The translations under genes and the position numbers were made by a program. From the NCBI GenBank assembly GCA_020064725.1, contig JAGTWJ010000001.1:3100001-3164000 (forward strand): DNA of 64,000 bases. The letters run 5' to 3'. Of the stretch, positions 1-10,474 are shown piece after piece. The notes below the pieces were generated by a model. That model was given only the letters and a program-made list of their open reading frames with translations. It did not search any database and had not been told where the DNA came from. Positions within the stretch are counted from its first letter, which is position 1. Each line of letters starts with the position of its first letter. The stretch comes from Drechslerella dactyloides (taxonomy: Eukaryota > Ascomycota > Orbiliomycetes > Orbiliales > Orbiliaceae).

Positions 1-607
1 AGCTGCGGCGCTTGTTCCTACGGGTGCGGGTGTTCGGTGGGGTGGTCGTGGCGTTTTGGCGGTCGGGTTCAAAGGTACCTGGTACCAACTCGCAGCTTCC
101 GTAGGGAATTGAATAGCCAATGCCCCGTGGATCGAAGCCGATGATGTCCCATCCGGGCCCAACGATGTGGGACGCGATGTGTGTTGCAATGTCGACGTTA
201 TAGATAAATTCAGTCCCCAGCGCGCCTGGCCCGCCGGGATTGGTGATAACGGAACCTTTGTAGGGGACGTTCGGATCCGCGGGCGCCTTGATGATAGGAA
301 TGATGGCGCGCAAGCCGTTGTTTGGGTTCTTATAATCCAATGGTACCTAGAGAATGCAATCGCCTAATCAGGTCTCGTACATACACGCGAGATTCGCTTC
401 TAGGTTACTCACACTGAGCCGAGCGCACTCGTATTTTATAGCCAGGGCCTCAGTACTGCATGGGTACCATTTTAAGTCCACATCCTCTGGAACTCCCACG
501 AAAAGCCGTTCCCTTGACTGATCCTGCCTCCTATTCAATTGTGGACGAGGAAGAAACGCGTCCGCCGCCGCCAGCAAGCTTAGCGAGATCGCGACCCTCC
601 GCAGCAT
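1..607 (-). CDS. TAP-like secreted alpha/beta hydrolase, 5' part only
   Basis: Partial gene; the 3' part lies beyond the left edge. Exon 1 is 413-607 and exon 2 runs from 346 off the window, with a 66-bp intron (347-412, GTGAGT...TAG). The start at 607 opens a signal peptide (MLRRVAISLSLLAAADAF). The splice joins ECARLS to VPLDYKNP, the hallmark of tripeptidyl-aminopeptidase-like hydrolases. Further on come TNPGGPGALG, the oxyanion-hole region, and GWDIIGFDPRGIGYS. The family removes short peptides from protein N-termini or hydrolyses esters, usually outside the cell. The nucleophile elbow and the rest of the triad are not in view, so activity cannot be judged. The family call is firm; the substrate is unknown. 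Confidence 0.85.
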
Positions 608-2612
608 ATCTAAAAGCTCTCAGGCAATTGGCAAGACCAGGAATATCCGCTGCTGGAGTCGACTTTTCAATGGTACTGGTGCTATACGCAATGCTGGGGT
701 CGGCTCTCGTGTGACCGTCGTACTGGCGCCTGAATACTTGAATTGCGGCCGTAGGCAGCCTTCTTATATCCGTGATGCGGGCCGCATGCTGTGATACCTG
801 GCTTTCAGCCGCGCACCGGCGCGTTACATGACATGACACAAGAGACCTTGGCTTCCGTGCAGCCAATCCCTGCGGAAGATTCTATGGGTCCGCTTACCTG
901 AAATTCTGGGTCTCATGATGATATGATAGGACAGCTCGTCGCTTCAATATCGTGAAAACCCGGATTATATTAGCCTTGCAGTCTTAGCTATATCCAGATA
1001 AACTATACTTCATGCGTGACCTCGCTTCGAGACAATGCCAACTTGCGGCCGCCCAGTCAATCGATCAACCGTAAGCTCCCCTCTTAGGTTCAGTCATACG
1101 AAGCGAAGATGATCCAATCTCCTCCTCTTGCGACCGGTTTTGACCCAAAACATAGCCGAGCTGAGTCCAGATCCATTCGCGAAGCATACTGGTGCCTGCG
1201 GCTTATTGACATCGCGGAGACTGTACCTCGGCCTTTCGTACGAGTAGCCATCGAATAATATTCGTGCGTATGTTCTCTGGCCCGCTGCGGTGTTGCAGGA
1301 CGTTCATGTTCTAGGATCCTGGCTGCGGAGTATTGCACAAAATAGTGCTTGCTCGCTTGGGTGCTCTCGTGGCACCTCATAAGTTGAATTGGCAGCCGGA
1401 CACACGCGGAGCAGATATACCATCCTATTGGCTTTTGATATAAGTAAGCTGCTGGGATATTCATTTGCAGTGCTGACAAGGCTCGAAAACCCTTGCTGAC
1501 CGTTAGATACCGGATGTTGTGCAAGGGTTGCTTCAATTCAAGGGCTTGGTCTTCCGCGTGCCGCTGCCAAGTCCACGGGAACTCGAGTACTCGCCCTGAC
1601 ATATTGATACGAAATTTCCAGGACATAAAAATCTCCACCAAGCCTCGGCTCGAAGGTCGGCGTCCCCACAGGTGCATGGGCTCGCGATACTTGCTTGATA
1701 TGTGAAGGCAACTTGTTGCCAGAGTCAGCATCTGCCAGCATTGTGAGATTATGAAGTGGGGATTGCTTTCATGCTCCACGCGCCCGAGTGATATAAATGT
1801 CCCGCAAACACATACTACCACAGTGCGCTGGCGTTAGGTCAGCTTCTAAGACGTCCAGGGGAGCGTATACCAACCAACTGGATGACTCGTACTATCGTAG
1901 GCCAATTGTTCAGATCTGCGAATGATTAATAATCAGGATTAATTAACTCGAGCGCAGGATCTGTAGGAGATGTATTCCCTTATCTTACCTTGTGCGTATT
2001 ACATTCACAATGAATTGCGACGCATACGTACTTATATATGTGAACTGTTTTATGTGTGAGCTGCAACTCTAAATCTCCCAAACTCTAGGACCCCCGATCA
2101 ATTGATCACTATGAAAGTCGAGGTCAGAGTAATCAATTCTGAATTGATAGCCTGAATTTCTGGTGGTACCAACAAAAGTAAGGTAAGAAAACTTGTGTTC
2201 TCGTTTTTGGGATCGGGGAGTAGTGTTTGAGACTTTCCCTTGTCCCTATGCATCTGGCTGCTGGTTTATGAGACAAGGGAAAGGCTGGATTCCGGCCCGC
2301 GAGACAACCCTTTCCAGTTTGATGCTACTCTCGATCTACGGATCGAACACGCGTGCGGGCGAATCAGATCATGTGCCTGATCCTGGCTCATTTGGACACT
2401 ATGCTCTGGATAGAACGATTGATAGACTAGATTCATGTTTGAAAGTGACCGGCTCCATCTCTTGCTTTCGCTTTTGTGTACTGGCTGAAGCTGCCAAACA
2501 ACGTGACACATCATACGACATTTGTGTGCTTGCGGTAAAATTTTCAAAGAGACCGTATCATAGCGTTTTTCCGATATCCACCACACTTCCGTCGTTCAGA
2601 CTTGTAGTATCC
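608..2612. other. intergenic stretch, one unexplained long ORF
   Basis: No recognisable gene, RNA or mobile element on either strand. The only notable content is the open frame at 1090-1821 (-), listed separately. Confidence 0.5.
1090..1821 (-). CDS. unrecognised ORF of 243 codons
   Basis: An uninterrupted frame of 243 codons with an ATG start. I see no known domain; the protein is basic, with scattered Cys and His, no signal peptide and no membrane segment. Its composition (many Arg, Ser, Tyr, His) looks like non-coding sequence read by chance, but the length is more than expected at random in this base composition. It may be a relic or a lineage-specific gene. I have no evidence for expression or conservation. 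Confidence 0.2.
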   Translation of the reverse strand: MVVCVCGTFISLGRVEHESNPHFIISQCWQMLTLATSCLHISSKYREPMHLWGRRPSSRGLVEIFMSWKFRINMSGRVLEFPWTWQRHAEDQALELKQPLHNIRYLTVSKGFRALSALQMNIPAAYLYQKPIGWYICSACVRLPIQLMRCHESTQASKHYFVQYSAARILEHERPATPQRAREHTHEYYSMATRTKGRGTVSAMSISRRHQYASRMDLDSARLCFGSKPVARGGDWIIFASYD

Positions 2613-5600
2613 CTAATAGCCGTCGGCGGCAGCCTTGCCGCCCGGTCGTCCTTCGGTGATAATATCCAAAACTCTCTGAGGGCCGTACTGGATAAACTCT
2701 CCCGGCTGCGATGGGAGCGTAGCGGAGCATTCCGTGACCGAGATCTTGAGTGTGTGCAGGCTGTTCCGGTGAATTTCGCGACCGTTGGGCTAGCGGTGAA
2801 ATAATTGTTAGCCACATGCTAAACGTATCATATTCCAATAGACCATAAACTTACATCTGTGATTCGCCAGTGGAGGTTCCGCTGCAAATATGGGATCACC
2901 TCCTCGGGGATCAGACTGTTCAAATGGTTCGCTGGATCTTCAACATCATCCATGATGGCATTTGTGAGGGAAAGCTGCCCGGTGACGATAGTGTGGTCGT
3001 CCGACTGCTGCTCACAGTTAGAGCAGGTGCTGTCATCGCCACGCTCGACACCCGCTACAAAGTTGTAGACGCCACCAACGCGGTTCTTGTCCCACAGCCA
3101 TGTCGCCGGGTTGGGGTTGAAGTCGCCCAGGAAGATATGCACGGTGAATGGACGTCCGCCGAGGTCGAAACTAAATACGGGGTTTCTATCAGCCGGAGCG
3201 ATTCTTGCACGAATACGAACTGGATGGTTACCTACCGTTCAAAGCGAATATTGCAGTCATACTCGTGATACGTCATCGGTTCAGACGGGTCTGCGCCCTG
3301 CAAATTCATATCACCGAAGCCGCGGCTCAACTGTCCACCTTCCTCACCGGGCTCGTCACCATCATCGATGCCACGGCTCTGGCCAGCCGGACCGCCCTGC
3401 GGGTTCTTCTTGGACCCGCCGAGACGCTGTTGCGCCATGTGGATACCACCACCGACTATTCCTCCAACTTTGCTCGCCAAGGCGCTAGTGCCCTTCGCTT
3501 GCGGTCCGGTGCCTTGCTGTGCTGGTGGGTTTCCGTGGGCAGCGGCCTCGCGTCCTGCGGTCAGTGCTTCACCGAAATGCTGTTGAGCGGAGGACATGAG
3601 CCCTCGGAGACCTGATGGCTTCGGACCAGCGGGATGAGCCTGACCACTCGGCCCAGCTTGATGTTGCGGCTGCTGCTGCTGCTGAGGTTGATGCTGCTGC
3701 TGAGGTTGATGCTGCTCGGATGGCGTGAACGCTGGGGGAGGTGACGACACCGGTTGCGTTGGTGGGGGTGCAAACTGTGGCACCTGAGCCGCTGGTGGTG
3801 GAGACGTCGCAGCCGACTGAGCCTGCGTAGGCGGAGGGGCGAACTGCAAGTTTTGGGCAGTTGCTTGCGGGGTCGATTGTGCTTGCGTCGGCGGCGGCGC
3901 GAACGAGAGCCCGTGAGCAGGAGGCCCAGCCGGCTGACCCGTAGACGTCGAGGGTGGACCGAACTGCGGTTGGGGCGGCGGGGCAAACGGGTCACCCTGC
4001 TGCTGCGTTGGGGGCATCGCGGCAAACACGTTGGCGCCGGGAAGATGCTGTGGCCCCGACTGCGCGGCGGCGAACAGGCGGTTTCGCGGAACTTGCGTGC
4101 GCTGCATGCGGCCGCGGACTCGCGAGTAGAGATTTGTGACTTGCTGGACTACGTCGTTGCGGTACGCAGTCGCGTTGAATTGGCCATTGACTTGGTACTT
4201 GGGCAGCCAGGGCTGAAGCTCCGGGTAGGAGGACCCAAACTTGGTCCAGTCACGGGCATCGTCAGACGTGTAGACGGTGCCACGGGTGTCCCTGTGGAAG
4301 GGAGTCAATTGCGTCTGTGGAGTCTCACGGGCGCCTGCTGGGATGGTCCAGGTGCCGCGGTCGTCGCGCAGCTGTGAGTTTTCGAACCAGGAGGTTGGAT
4401 AGACAGCTTGCCAGATGGCGAACAAGCGGTCCACATTGCAGTGATGGAGCCAGAAGATTGGGTCTATGATATGAGATTCCGAGTCAGCAGGCCGTGCAAT
4501 TCAACTTCGAATATGCGCCCCCTCTCACCAAATGCTGCGACACTGTTTATTGACGTTAGCTACAACGAGGAATTGATATCGTCGAAAGGAATAACTTACG
4601 TGTTCCAGCTCATGTGGCCGCCACCACCAGTAATACCGTGAATTTCATTGTGGATAGCCTCGAGAGATTGGTAGCTGTAGGAAATGCTTCAGCCATCATC
4701 CAAGAACTTTCAACATGTTGTTAGAAAGGACCTACCTGTCCGGAGCAGCTGGCCTGGACTGTTGAGTGCTAGCAAACCAAGCGTAGTTATTGGTAGTAAA
4801 AGCTCTGTACACATCCTCACCGAGAGAGCTAAGATTCCTCAAAGCCTCGGTGATGGCATCATTGTCGACAAAACCGTTGTTCCACTGTGCTGTGACGGTC
4901 TGGTTGTTCTGATTATATTGTGGTGGGTATCGCGAAGTTCCCCTGACCGTAGCAAACTAGCACACATTCATTAAGCTCAGCGGACTGTACGCCAACTACG
5001 AAACTATACCGACAAACCCACCGGAAAAAAGTTCCCATCTTGGTCTCGGAAACTGGTTATGCCGCTTGAGCCGTTCGGGAACTTGAAGCTGTAGAGCGGG
5101 TTGTCGATGGTGGATGTACCGGTTGGCGTGTAGACCTCCACAGTCGGCAACGTGCACAGATAAGGGACGTTCAACGAGGTCCTCCCTCCACGGTTTTTGA
5201 GCTGCGCGCTGTCCCAGTAAGGGAACCGCCAAGCGTCTGCGGCTGCCTGATATCGAGGGCGAAGGTCATCCGGATAGGTTTGGGCGATCTGATTCATGAT
5301 CGAATGGATCACTTGCTGCAAGAGACACCGGGATTAACGTTTTGACTACAAAGACACTTCGATCATACGCTTTAGTTCTGGATGTCCATACATACCTCGA
5401 AGACAGCAACGTATGGTCGATGCCATGTTCTAACGCCTCTCAATTAGCAACCGAAGCACTCAACGGTAGAATGGTCACCGCGTGTGCATATAAATCGCCG
5501 ATTCATATGAGTGGTACAGGGAAGCGGTCGTGTTTGTACAGTTCCTCAGAGAATCCGGAAGAACTCACGGGAAAAGCACAGAGGCGTGAGTGCAATAGCC

Positions 5601-6111
5601 TATCGAATGGCGTGTAGTCACATTAGCATGCATATCACCGTGTATATCTAATTGCCTAGCCGGGTGATCATACCTCTCCATCTCGTGTTGGGATTTGGGC
5701 TCGTCCTCTCATCCCATGGACGGAAGGGCTCCCCTATAACCCAGATATACGCCAGTCAAGATACAATTGCACTGTTTCAGGGCACGAGGACTGTAGACTG
5801 ATAATCCAACATACCGTGGATTCCTAGATCACATTCAATCCATACACGATTAGCACTATCATTTGAAGTGGACATCCCACGGCCTTCCCTCAAACTGAAG
5901 GGGATACACTACACGCACCGGCGATTTGGAACCAAGAGAGCTTATCTGACACAGGAATCATCTGGAATGAGGCCATCGCCTGCAAAAACAGATTCACCTG
6001 GTCGACATTGTTTGGGTCTGCCGACCAAGTATCGATCTCCTGGCGCAGCGGGAGTGCCCCGCCCATAATGCCGGTCTGCACACCGGTGATCGCATATGTA
6101 GGTTCCGCCAT
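2613..6111 (-). CDS. tyrosinase (type-3 copper monophenol oxidase), 12 exons
   Basis: Hydroxylates phenols and oxidises catechols to quinones, feeding melanin-type pigments. Exons, in order: 5919-6111, 5815-5823 (9 nt), 5674-5733, 5569-5599, 5396-5429, 5010-5315, 4736-4956, 4600-4674, 4529-4542 (14 nt), 3236-4463, 2855-3185, 2613-2789; all phases agree, giving about 892 aa. Copper A is seen as IAGIHG, YCTHASVLFPTWHRPY; copper B as AIHNEIHG and AAFDPIFWLHHCNVDRL. There is no signal peptide, as usual for fungal tyrosinases. The C-terminal shielding domain is present (YDCNIRFER, FTVHIFLGDFNPNP, LHWRITD). A roughly 230-residue Pro/Gln-rich linker with repeated FAPPPTQ units separates it from the catalytic core, making the protein longer than most relatives. 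Only the donor of the intron at 4957-5009 is uncertain (a GTGGGT donor lies 15 nt away). Confidence 0.95.
3640..4010 (-). repeat. Pro/Gln-rich repeat inside the tyrosinase linker
   Basis: Coding low-complexity DNA. It holds several FAPPPTQ-type units (about 3750-3910) and a QQHQPQ run (3656-3715). It is in frame in the large tyrosinase exon and lies between the catalytic and C-terminal domains. Confidence 0.85.
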
Positions 6112-7137
6112 GTTGATACTATCAGTCGGGAAGTCGTGTATGAATACCGATAATCTGGTTACTCCTACGAGCAGAGAGGAATGTTAAAGTCGACTAGTGG
6201 GTCAGCGATGATGAGAGGAAGTTGCGATGCGATGAGCTTCACATGCACAAAAGTGTGGAGAAGGTTGCGCCTTGGTAGCAACAACCCGCGTACCTTTCTG
6301 TAGATGGCCAAAATCTCCGTGTGTGAATATAGCGATGCTACGATCCCAACCTTCACAAAGAAACTCGATGCGACAAGGTACTCACTTCACGATAAGATCA
6401 ACAACCAGGCAACAGTCTTGCTTATAAAGTGAATCCCCGTAGCTATCGATAGCAAAAGATCCCAAGCTCCGTCTGCGATCCGGTGGAGATAACAGTGGCT
6501 GTGCTCAACGTTACCCCGCGTGGACCCGGTTGGTGAGGGGTAGCATCCCGCCCGTAGATGTCATCACGCTTGATGACGCGTTTCAGCCCTAGCAAGCGAA
6601 GGCCGCAAACCTAGAAGCTCGTCGAGGGGATGTCGACCCGGTTTCCCGCTGCCATTGGCTGGCCGTGCTGCAAGGCTTACTGCGCCTGCAGCTGATGCCT
6701 GTTGCACCTGCTTGGCCCGCTGGGACGCGGCATTTTCTGGGCCGTCGACAACGCACGAAATACAACATATCGAATTTACGGTTAGCCGATATATCTAGAT
6801 GCGGATGCAGATGGAAGAACTCTAACGATTATCAGGCTAAGAGCCCGTAGAAATAGCATTCCTACATTTGGAGCGTTGACAACAAGGGTTTAGAACACAT
6901 CAAGCAAATATTTATTCATTGAATAAGGCACCTTGCTAACCTGGGAAGCATAGCCAAACCTGGTAGGGCGCATGGCATCGCGAGTCGCTTGAATATTATC
7001 AACATTCAATACGCTGGATAAAAGAACTACGTGGCTATCTATATAGGGGCATCAAGTCCAGAATCGATTAAAAATTAGTATCTATATATAGAACCGTCCG
7101 CAGAGACGCCCTATGCACCTCCGATAAAGTACCGACA
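6112..7137. other. intergenic stretch, nothing recognised
   Basis: Upstream region of the tyrosinase and 3' side of the next minus-strand gene. I see no gene or repeat I can support. Confidence 0.5.
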
Positions 7138-7663
7138 TCACGAAACCATCAGCGGTACTATCAACGCGAGCAAGAACAATGCTCTCGATAAGTTTCCTGT
7201 CTTCCTATTGGCAGCGGAAGTCTGCTCATCCCTCCTCCAGCATGTCGGCCGCTCGAAACCTGTCAAATTTTGATGATAAGGGGTCTGCAGTGGGGACCGA
7301 TCATCCCATGCACACTTTTTCCACCACTCATTGACCATTATTGTGCTGTTGGTAATGCACTGCCAGCCGCACCCGTCGGCGGTTTCGAAGCGATTGCCAT
7401 CGGCACCGGATGTGCAGCAGTACTCTAGCCAGGCTGTTGGCTTTTGTTGTATCGCGCTAGGTGGAACGAGGAGATAGCATTGCGATTCCCATTGGGTGCT
7501 GTTTATGTTTTCTTTGAAGAAGCAATCGTTTGTGCCGCCGAATCGGTTATCGATGGACTTAGCGAGATATGGGTCGTAAGGAGGAGGCGCCTAAAATTGT
7601 GATCCGAATTAGTGGAATTTCGCGGAGATGATGATTAATTGGTGGAGTTATATAGCCTACCAT
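7138..7663 (-). CDS. small Cys-rich protein with GPI-like tail, 5' end uncertain
   Basis: The main exon 7138-7590 encodes 150 residues beginning APPPYDPYLAKS. It has a cluster of Cys and Trp residues (CCTSG, CGWQC) and NxS/T sites, and ends in a hydrophobic tail (LFLLALIVPLMVS) preceded by small residues, as in GPI-anchored surface proteins. A 70-bp intron (7591-7660, GTAGGC...TTTTAG) leads to an ATG at 7661-7663 in phase. That would be a one-codon first exon without a signal peptide, so an undetected 5' exon is likely, or the copy is broken. The frame stays open upstream to about 7820, but without an ATG. Surface location is inferred; function is unknown. Confidence 0.5.
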
Positions 7664-7744
7664 TGTGAACGGGTAACTGAAACCCTGAATGGAAGGCAAC
7701 CAAGGGCCTAGAATTGCTTTGGTAGGCGTATGGCGACAGAACAC

Positions 7745-9025
7745 GATCTGGGTTCTAATGTATAGAAGTGTGACGCGCCTGACGAATGGGTTGTATTTGA
7801 AGCGAATAAATGGTAGATATTAACATTAATATGAGTATTATATAAATACTAAGTGTATATGGTGGTTCTGTCGGTGTATCCGATGCCTGTGATTGATCTC
7901 GAGATACTGGCGAAGCATGAGGAAGTACTTTGGACTTTTATATATACGCAAGGCATACGGTATCAACTCTCGATCTACTGCGCAGCTAGCTGCGTCACGG
8001 GAGATACAGGAAAAAATCAAGGATATATGACTCTTCGTCAATAGAAAGAGCTTTACGAGCCCAAAAGTAGCCTCGAGTTCATGTGTCACCCAGAATTCGC
8101 GAAGTCGCTGGGCCCCGAGACACGATATACGAGGCGAGGTGCTCTTCAAAGGTGATTTCTAGGGGCCATAACCAGGATCTTAAATTGGACCCCCTGTAAA
8201 TGGCAGCTTCGAGCCGAGAAGGGTGAATAACGTTACAGTAAGCTCGCTACCCGAGCGCTAGATGCTTAAAACAGATACACGGACAGGCTAAGCTTTCCAC
8301 CCGTTATCTTCAGGCCTGGGCATACGCCTGAGGCTCAAGGTATCGCCGAGGAATGACTCAGGCGGCAGGCCAAAAAAAATGTTGGGTGGTTCGGCCAGCG
8401 GACCTTCCTATGTTGTATAGTTATAGAAGTTTAGAACGTGCGAAAGAGAGCAATTGCAAGGGTGAGGGCGGGCAATAAACGCTCGTACAGAATGTCCCGC
8501 TTACCCAACCACTGGAACAATATTCAACGCGAATGCGCACCACTAGCTGTAGGAAAATATCAAAATAAAATACAACTATGTAGAAAATCAACAGCAATGT
8601 GCAACCAGGAGAACGAAGAGTAGTTCCATGCCTTCTCGAATTCGTCGCTTATGGGATTGTATGCTTTTCAGTTTTTTTTCTTGATACTGTAACAAGTGGA
8701 ACAAAAGAAGTTAACAGCCTGAAGGTTTTTGAGAATCCCATGGAGGTAAAGACGACCGAAGGGCTGTATAAGGAAACCGAGATCAAATGTTATGCTTCGT
8801 GGTATACAATGAAAGGGGTATCTATCAGGTAGTACTATAGTGACGGGAAAACTAACCTCAAGAGCTGTTAGCTCTGAGGGTAGCCTCGCTATCATTAGAA
8901 ATCTCAAACGCGATTTCATTGTCATAGACATAAAATTGAGGTAAGTCGAAGAATGCTGCGCTTTAGTCTTGCAAGTTAGACTCTTCCTCTTCAGCAAAAC
9001 TCGCCATCTACCAAACTTCACTTAT
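7745..9025. other. intergenic stretch, nothing recognised
   Basis: AT-rich. The short open frames on both strands have no family features or consistent splice structure. Confidence 0.5.
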
Positions 9026-10474
9026 TCAAGATGTCCGGGGTTTACCCGCGTTGTTAACCTCATCAGCTAGTGGCCCACCGTATTGAGCCGCCAAGAATGC
9101 TACTGTCTGTGGGTCTGACATATTGAACTCTGCAATCGCCGGATCCATTACGCCTGGTAACAGATACTTCTTATCCTGGGAGCAGGGAGGTGCCAGAGTT
9201 TTCTCGTTTCCACAGACTGTTTTGACTATAACACACCCAAGAGTGAGCTCATATCCCCTTCTATAAAACTGGCGCGAGACGCAGACTACATATATATTAC
9301 CTATCATCAAAACTCCTTCTGGCTCGCCTGATGGGTTAAGCCAAGGCACTTCGACACAGACGTTCTGAAAGCTCTCCGGCGGCATACTGTAACTACATAG
9401 TTGAGTCACACCGCCCATGGAAGCAATTGTCTGCCTCGGCCACTTGGTGAGCGTACCGCAGCTCCTAACCATCTTGGGAAGGAATGTGTAGAAGCCGCAG
9501 TACGGATATATAGTGTTCCAATCTGGTGAGATGAAGCTTCTCGTGTTTACCCAAGTCCAGGATTTGCTCATTTGCATACCGTTGCCGAAAGCGAGTATGA
9601 ACAAGTTGATGGCGAAGTCCATGCTGAAGCCCAAGGTTATAGTCACTGATTCGCCTTTGGTAACCGATATTCGAGGAGCGTCAGGATATGGGAATATTTC
9701 TTGGGCAGGATGGAACCGCTGCTCTCTACCGTAGAAATATTCCCGTCGGACCTCGCAGAAAGAAGCACAGTCGACATCGTTGTTGTCACCAGTGTTCTGC
9801 GGTTTTCTCGGACAACTGTTGTCCGGGTTCATGATATCCTGGTTACAGCCTTTGACTTCGTTTGGGTTTCCTTCGTCTGGGAAAACTGGATTCGGGTCGC
9901 GGCAGGGATTCGGAGGCTTGACGGAGTTATCAAAGTCTCTCCCAGTGATACGCTTTAAGAGCCTTCGGAGCAGACTGCGTGCAGTGTCGCCGGCTGAGTG
10001 TTTTGAACGCTTAGCGTTCATGGGCATAGAGTTACGAATATTGCTGGGACCTGACTGCGGAGTTCCATTGGGAGGGACAACAGTCGTTGCCGTTTGTATT
10101 GTGATGTACGTCGACGCTCTAATTGTCTGAAATGAAAGTGGAGGGTTGGCCCGGGCCGATTGAAGCGAAAGTGGAGGGTTGGCTTTGAAGGTAGGTCTAG
10201 CTGAAGGGGTCGGCGTGGTGGATGAGGGCGAAGGGCTGGGTGAAGCTGTAGCTGCAGACCTCGATGAGGCGCGTCTGGCCAATGCAGCCTCCCAGGTCTT
10301 ACACCAGCTGTGCTCTCCAGCCCCTCGATTCCCGAGCACTACCCCGCCATCGAGGAGATCTGCGTCGTCATCAGGCGCAGGTCTTGCTAATGCTCCTTCA
10401 TGGAAGACAGTGATAGCCGCGAGAATAGTGAGGAAGGTGAATGATGGACTGAGACCGGTCCAAAGAAGGCGCAT
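9026..10474 (-). CDS. secreted Cys-rich protein of unknown function, 482 aa
   Basis: A single-exon gene. The N-terminus is a signal peptide (hydrophobic stretch about residues 9-28, then ALARPAPDDD). A Ser/Thr/Pro-rich region (about 70-150) contains a duplicated ANPPLS unit, followed by a basic stretch and a Cys-rich half. The motif FCEVRREYFYG followed by a 'CGFYTFLP...CG...C' pattern resembles a widespread family of fungal secreted proteins without assigned function; that likeness is from memory. There is no transmembrane anchor or GPI tail. I cannot assign an activity. Confidence 0.75.
   Translation of the reverse strand: MRLLWTGLSPSFTFLTILAAITVFHEGALARPAPDDDADLLDGGVVLGNRGAGEHSWCKTWEAALARRASSRSAATASPSPSPSSTTPTPSARPTFKANPPLSLQSARANPPLSFQTIRASTYITIQTATTVVPPNGTPQSGPSNIRNSMPMNAKRSKHSAGDTARSLLRRLLKRITGRDFDNSVKPPNPCRDPNPVFPDEGNPNEVKGCNQDIMNPDNSCPRKPQNTGDNNDVDCASFCEVRREYFYGREQRFHPAQEIFPYPDAPRISVTKGESVTITLGFSMDFAINLFILAFGNGMQMSKSWTWVNTRSFISPDWNTIYPYCGFYTFLPKMVRSCGTLTKWPRQTIASMGGVTQLCSYSMPPESFQNVCVEVPWLNPSGEPEGVLMIGNIYVVCVSRQFYRRGYELTLGCVIVKTVCGNEKTLAPPCSQDKKYLLPGVMDPAIAEFNMSDPQTVAFLAAQYGGPLADEVNNAGKPRTS
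10134..10183. repeat. 17-bp direct repeat in coding sequence
   Basis: GAAAGTGGAGGGTTGGC occurs at 10134-10150 and again at 10167-10183, 33 bp apart. It is in frame in the secreted-protein gene and makes the doubled ANPPLS unit. Confidence 0.9.

Noticed and set aside
2193..2804. Open frame of 203 codons, plus strand
   Set aside because: Overlaps the last tyrosinase exon in antisense and shows no family features.
3754..4377. 207-codon plus-strand frame
   Set aside because: Antisense shadow of the repetitive tyrosinase linker.
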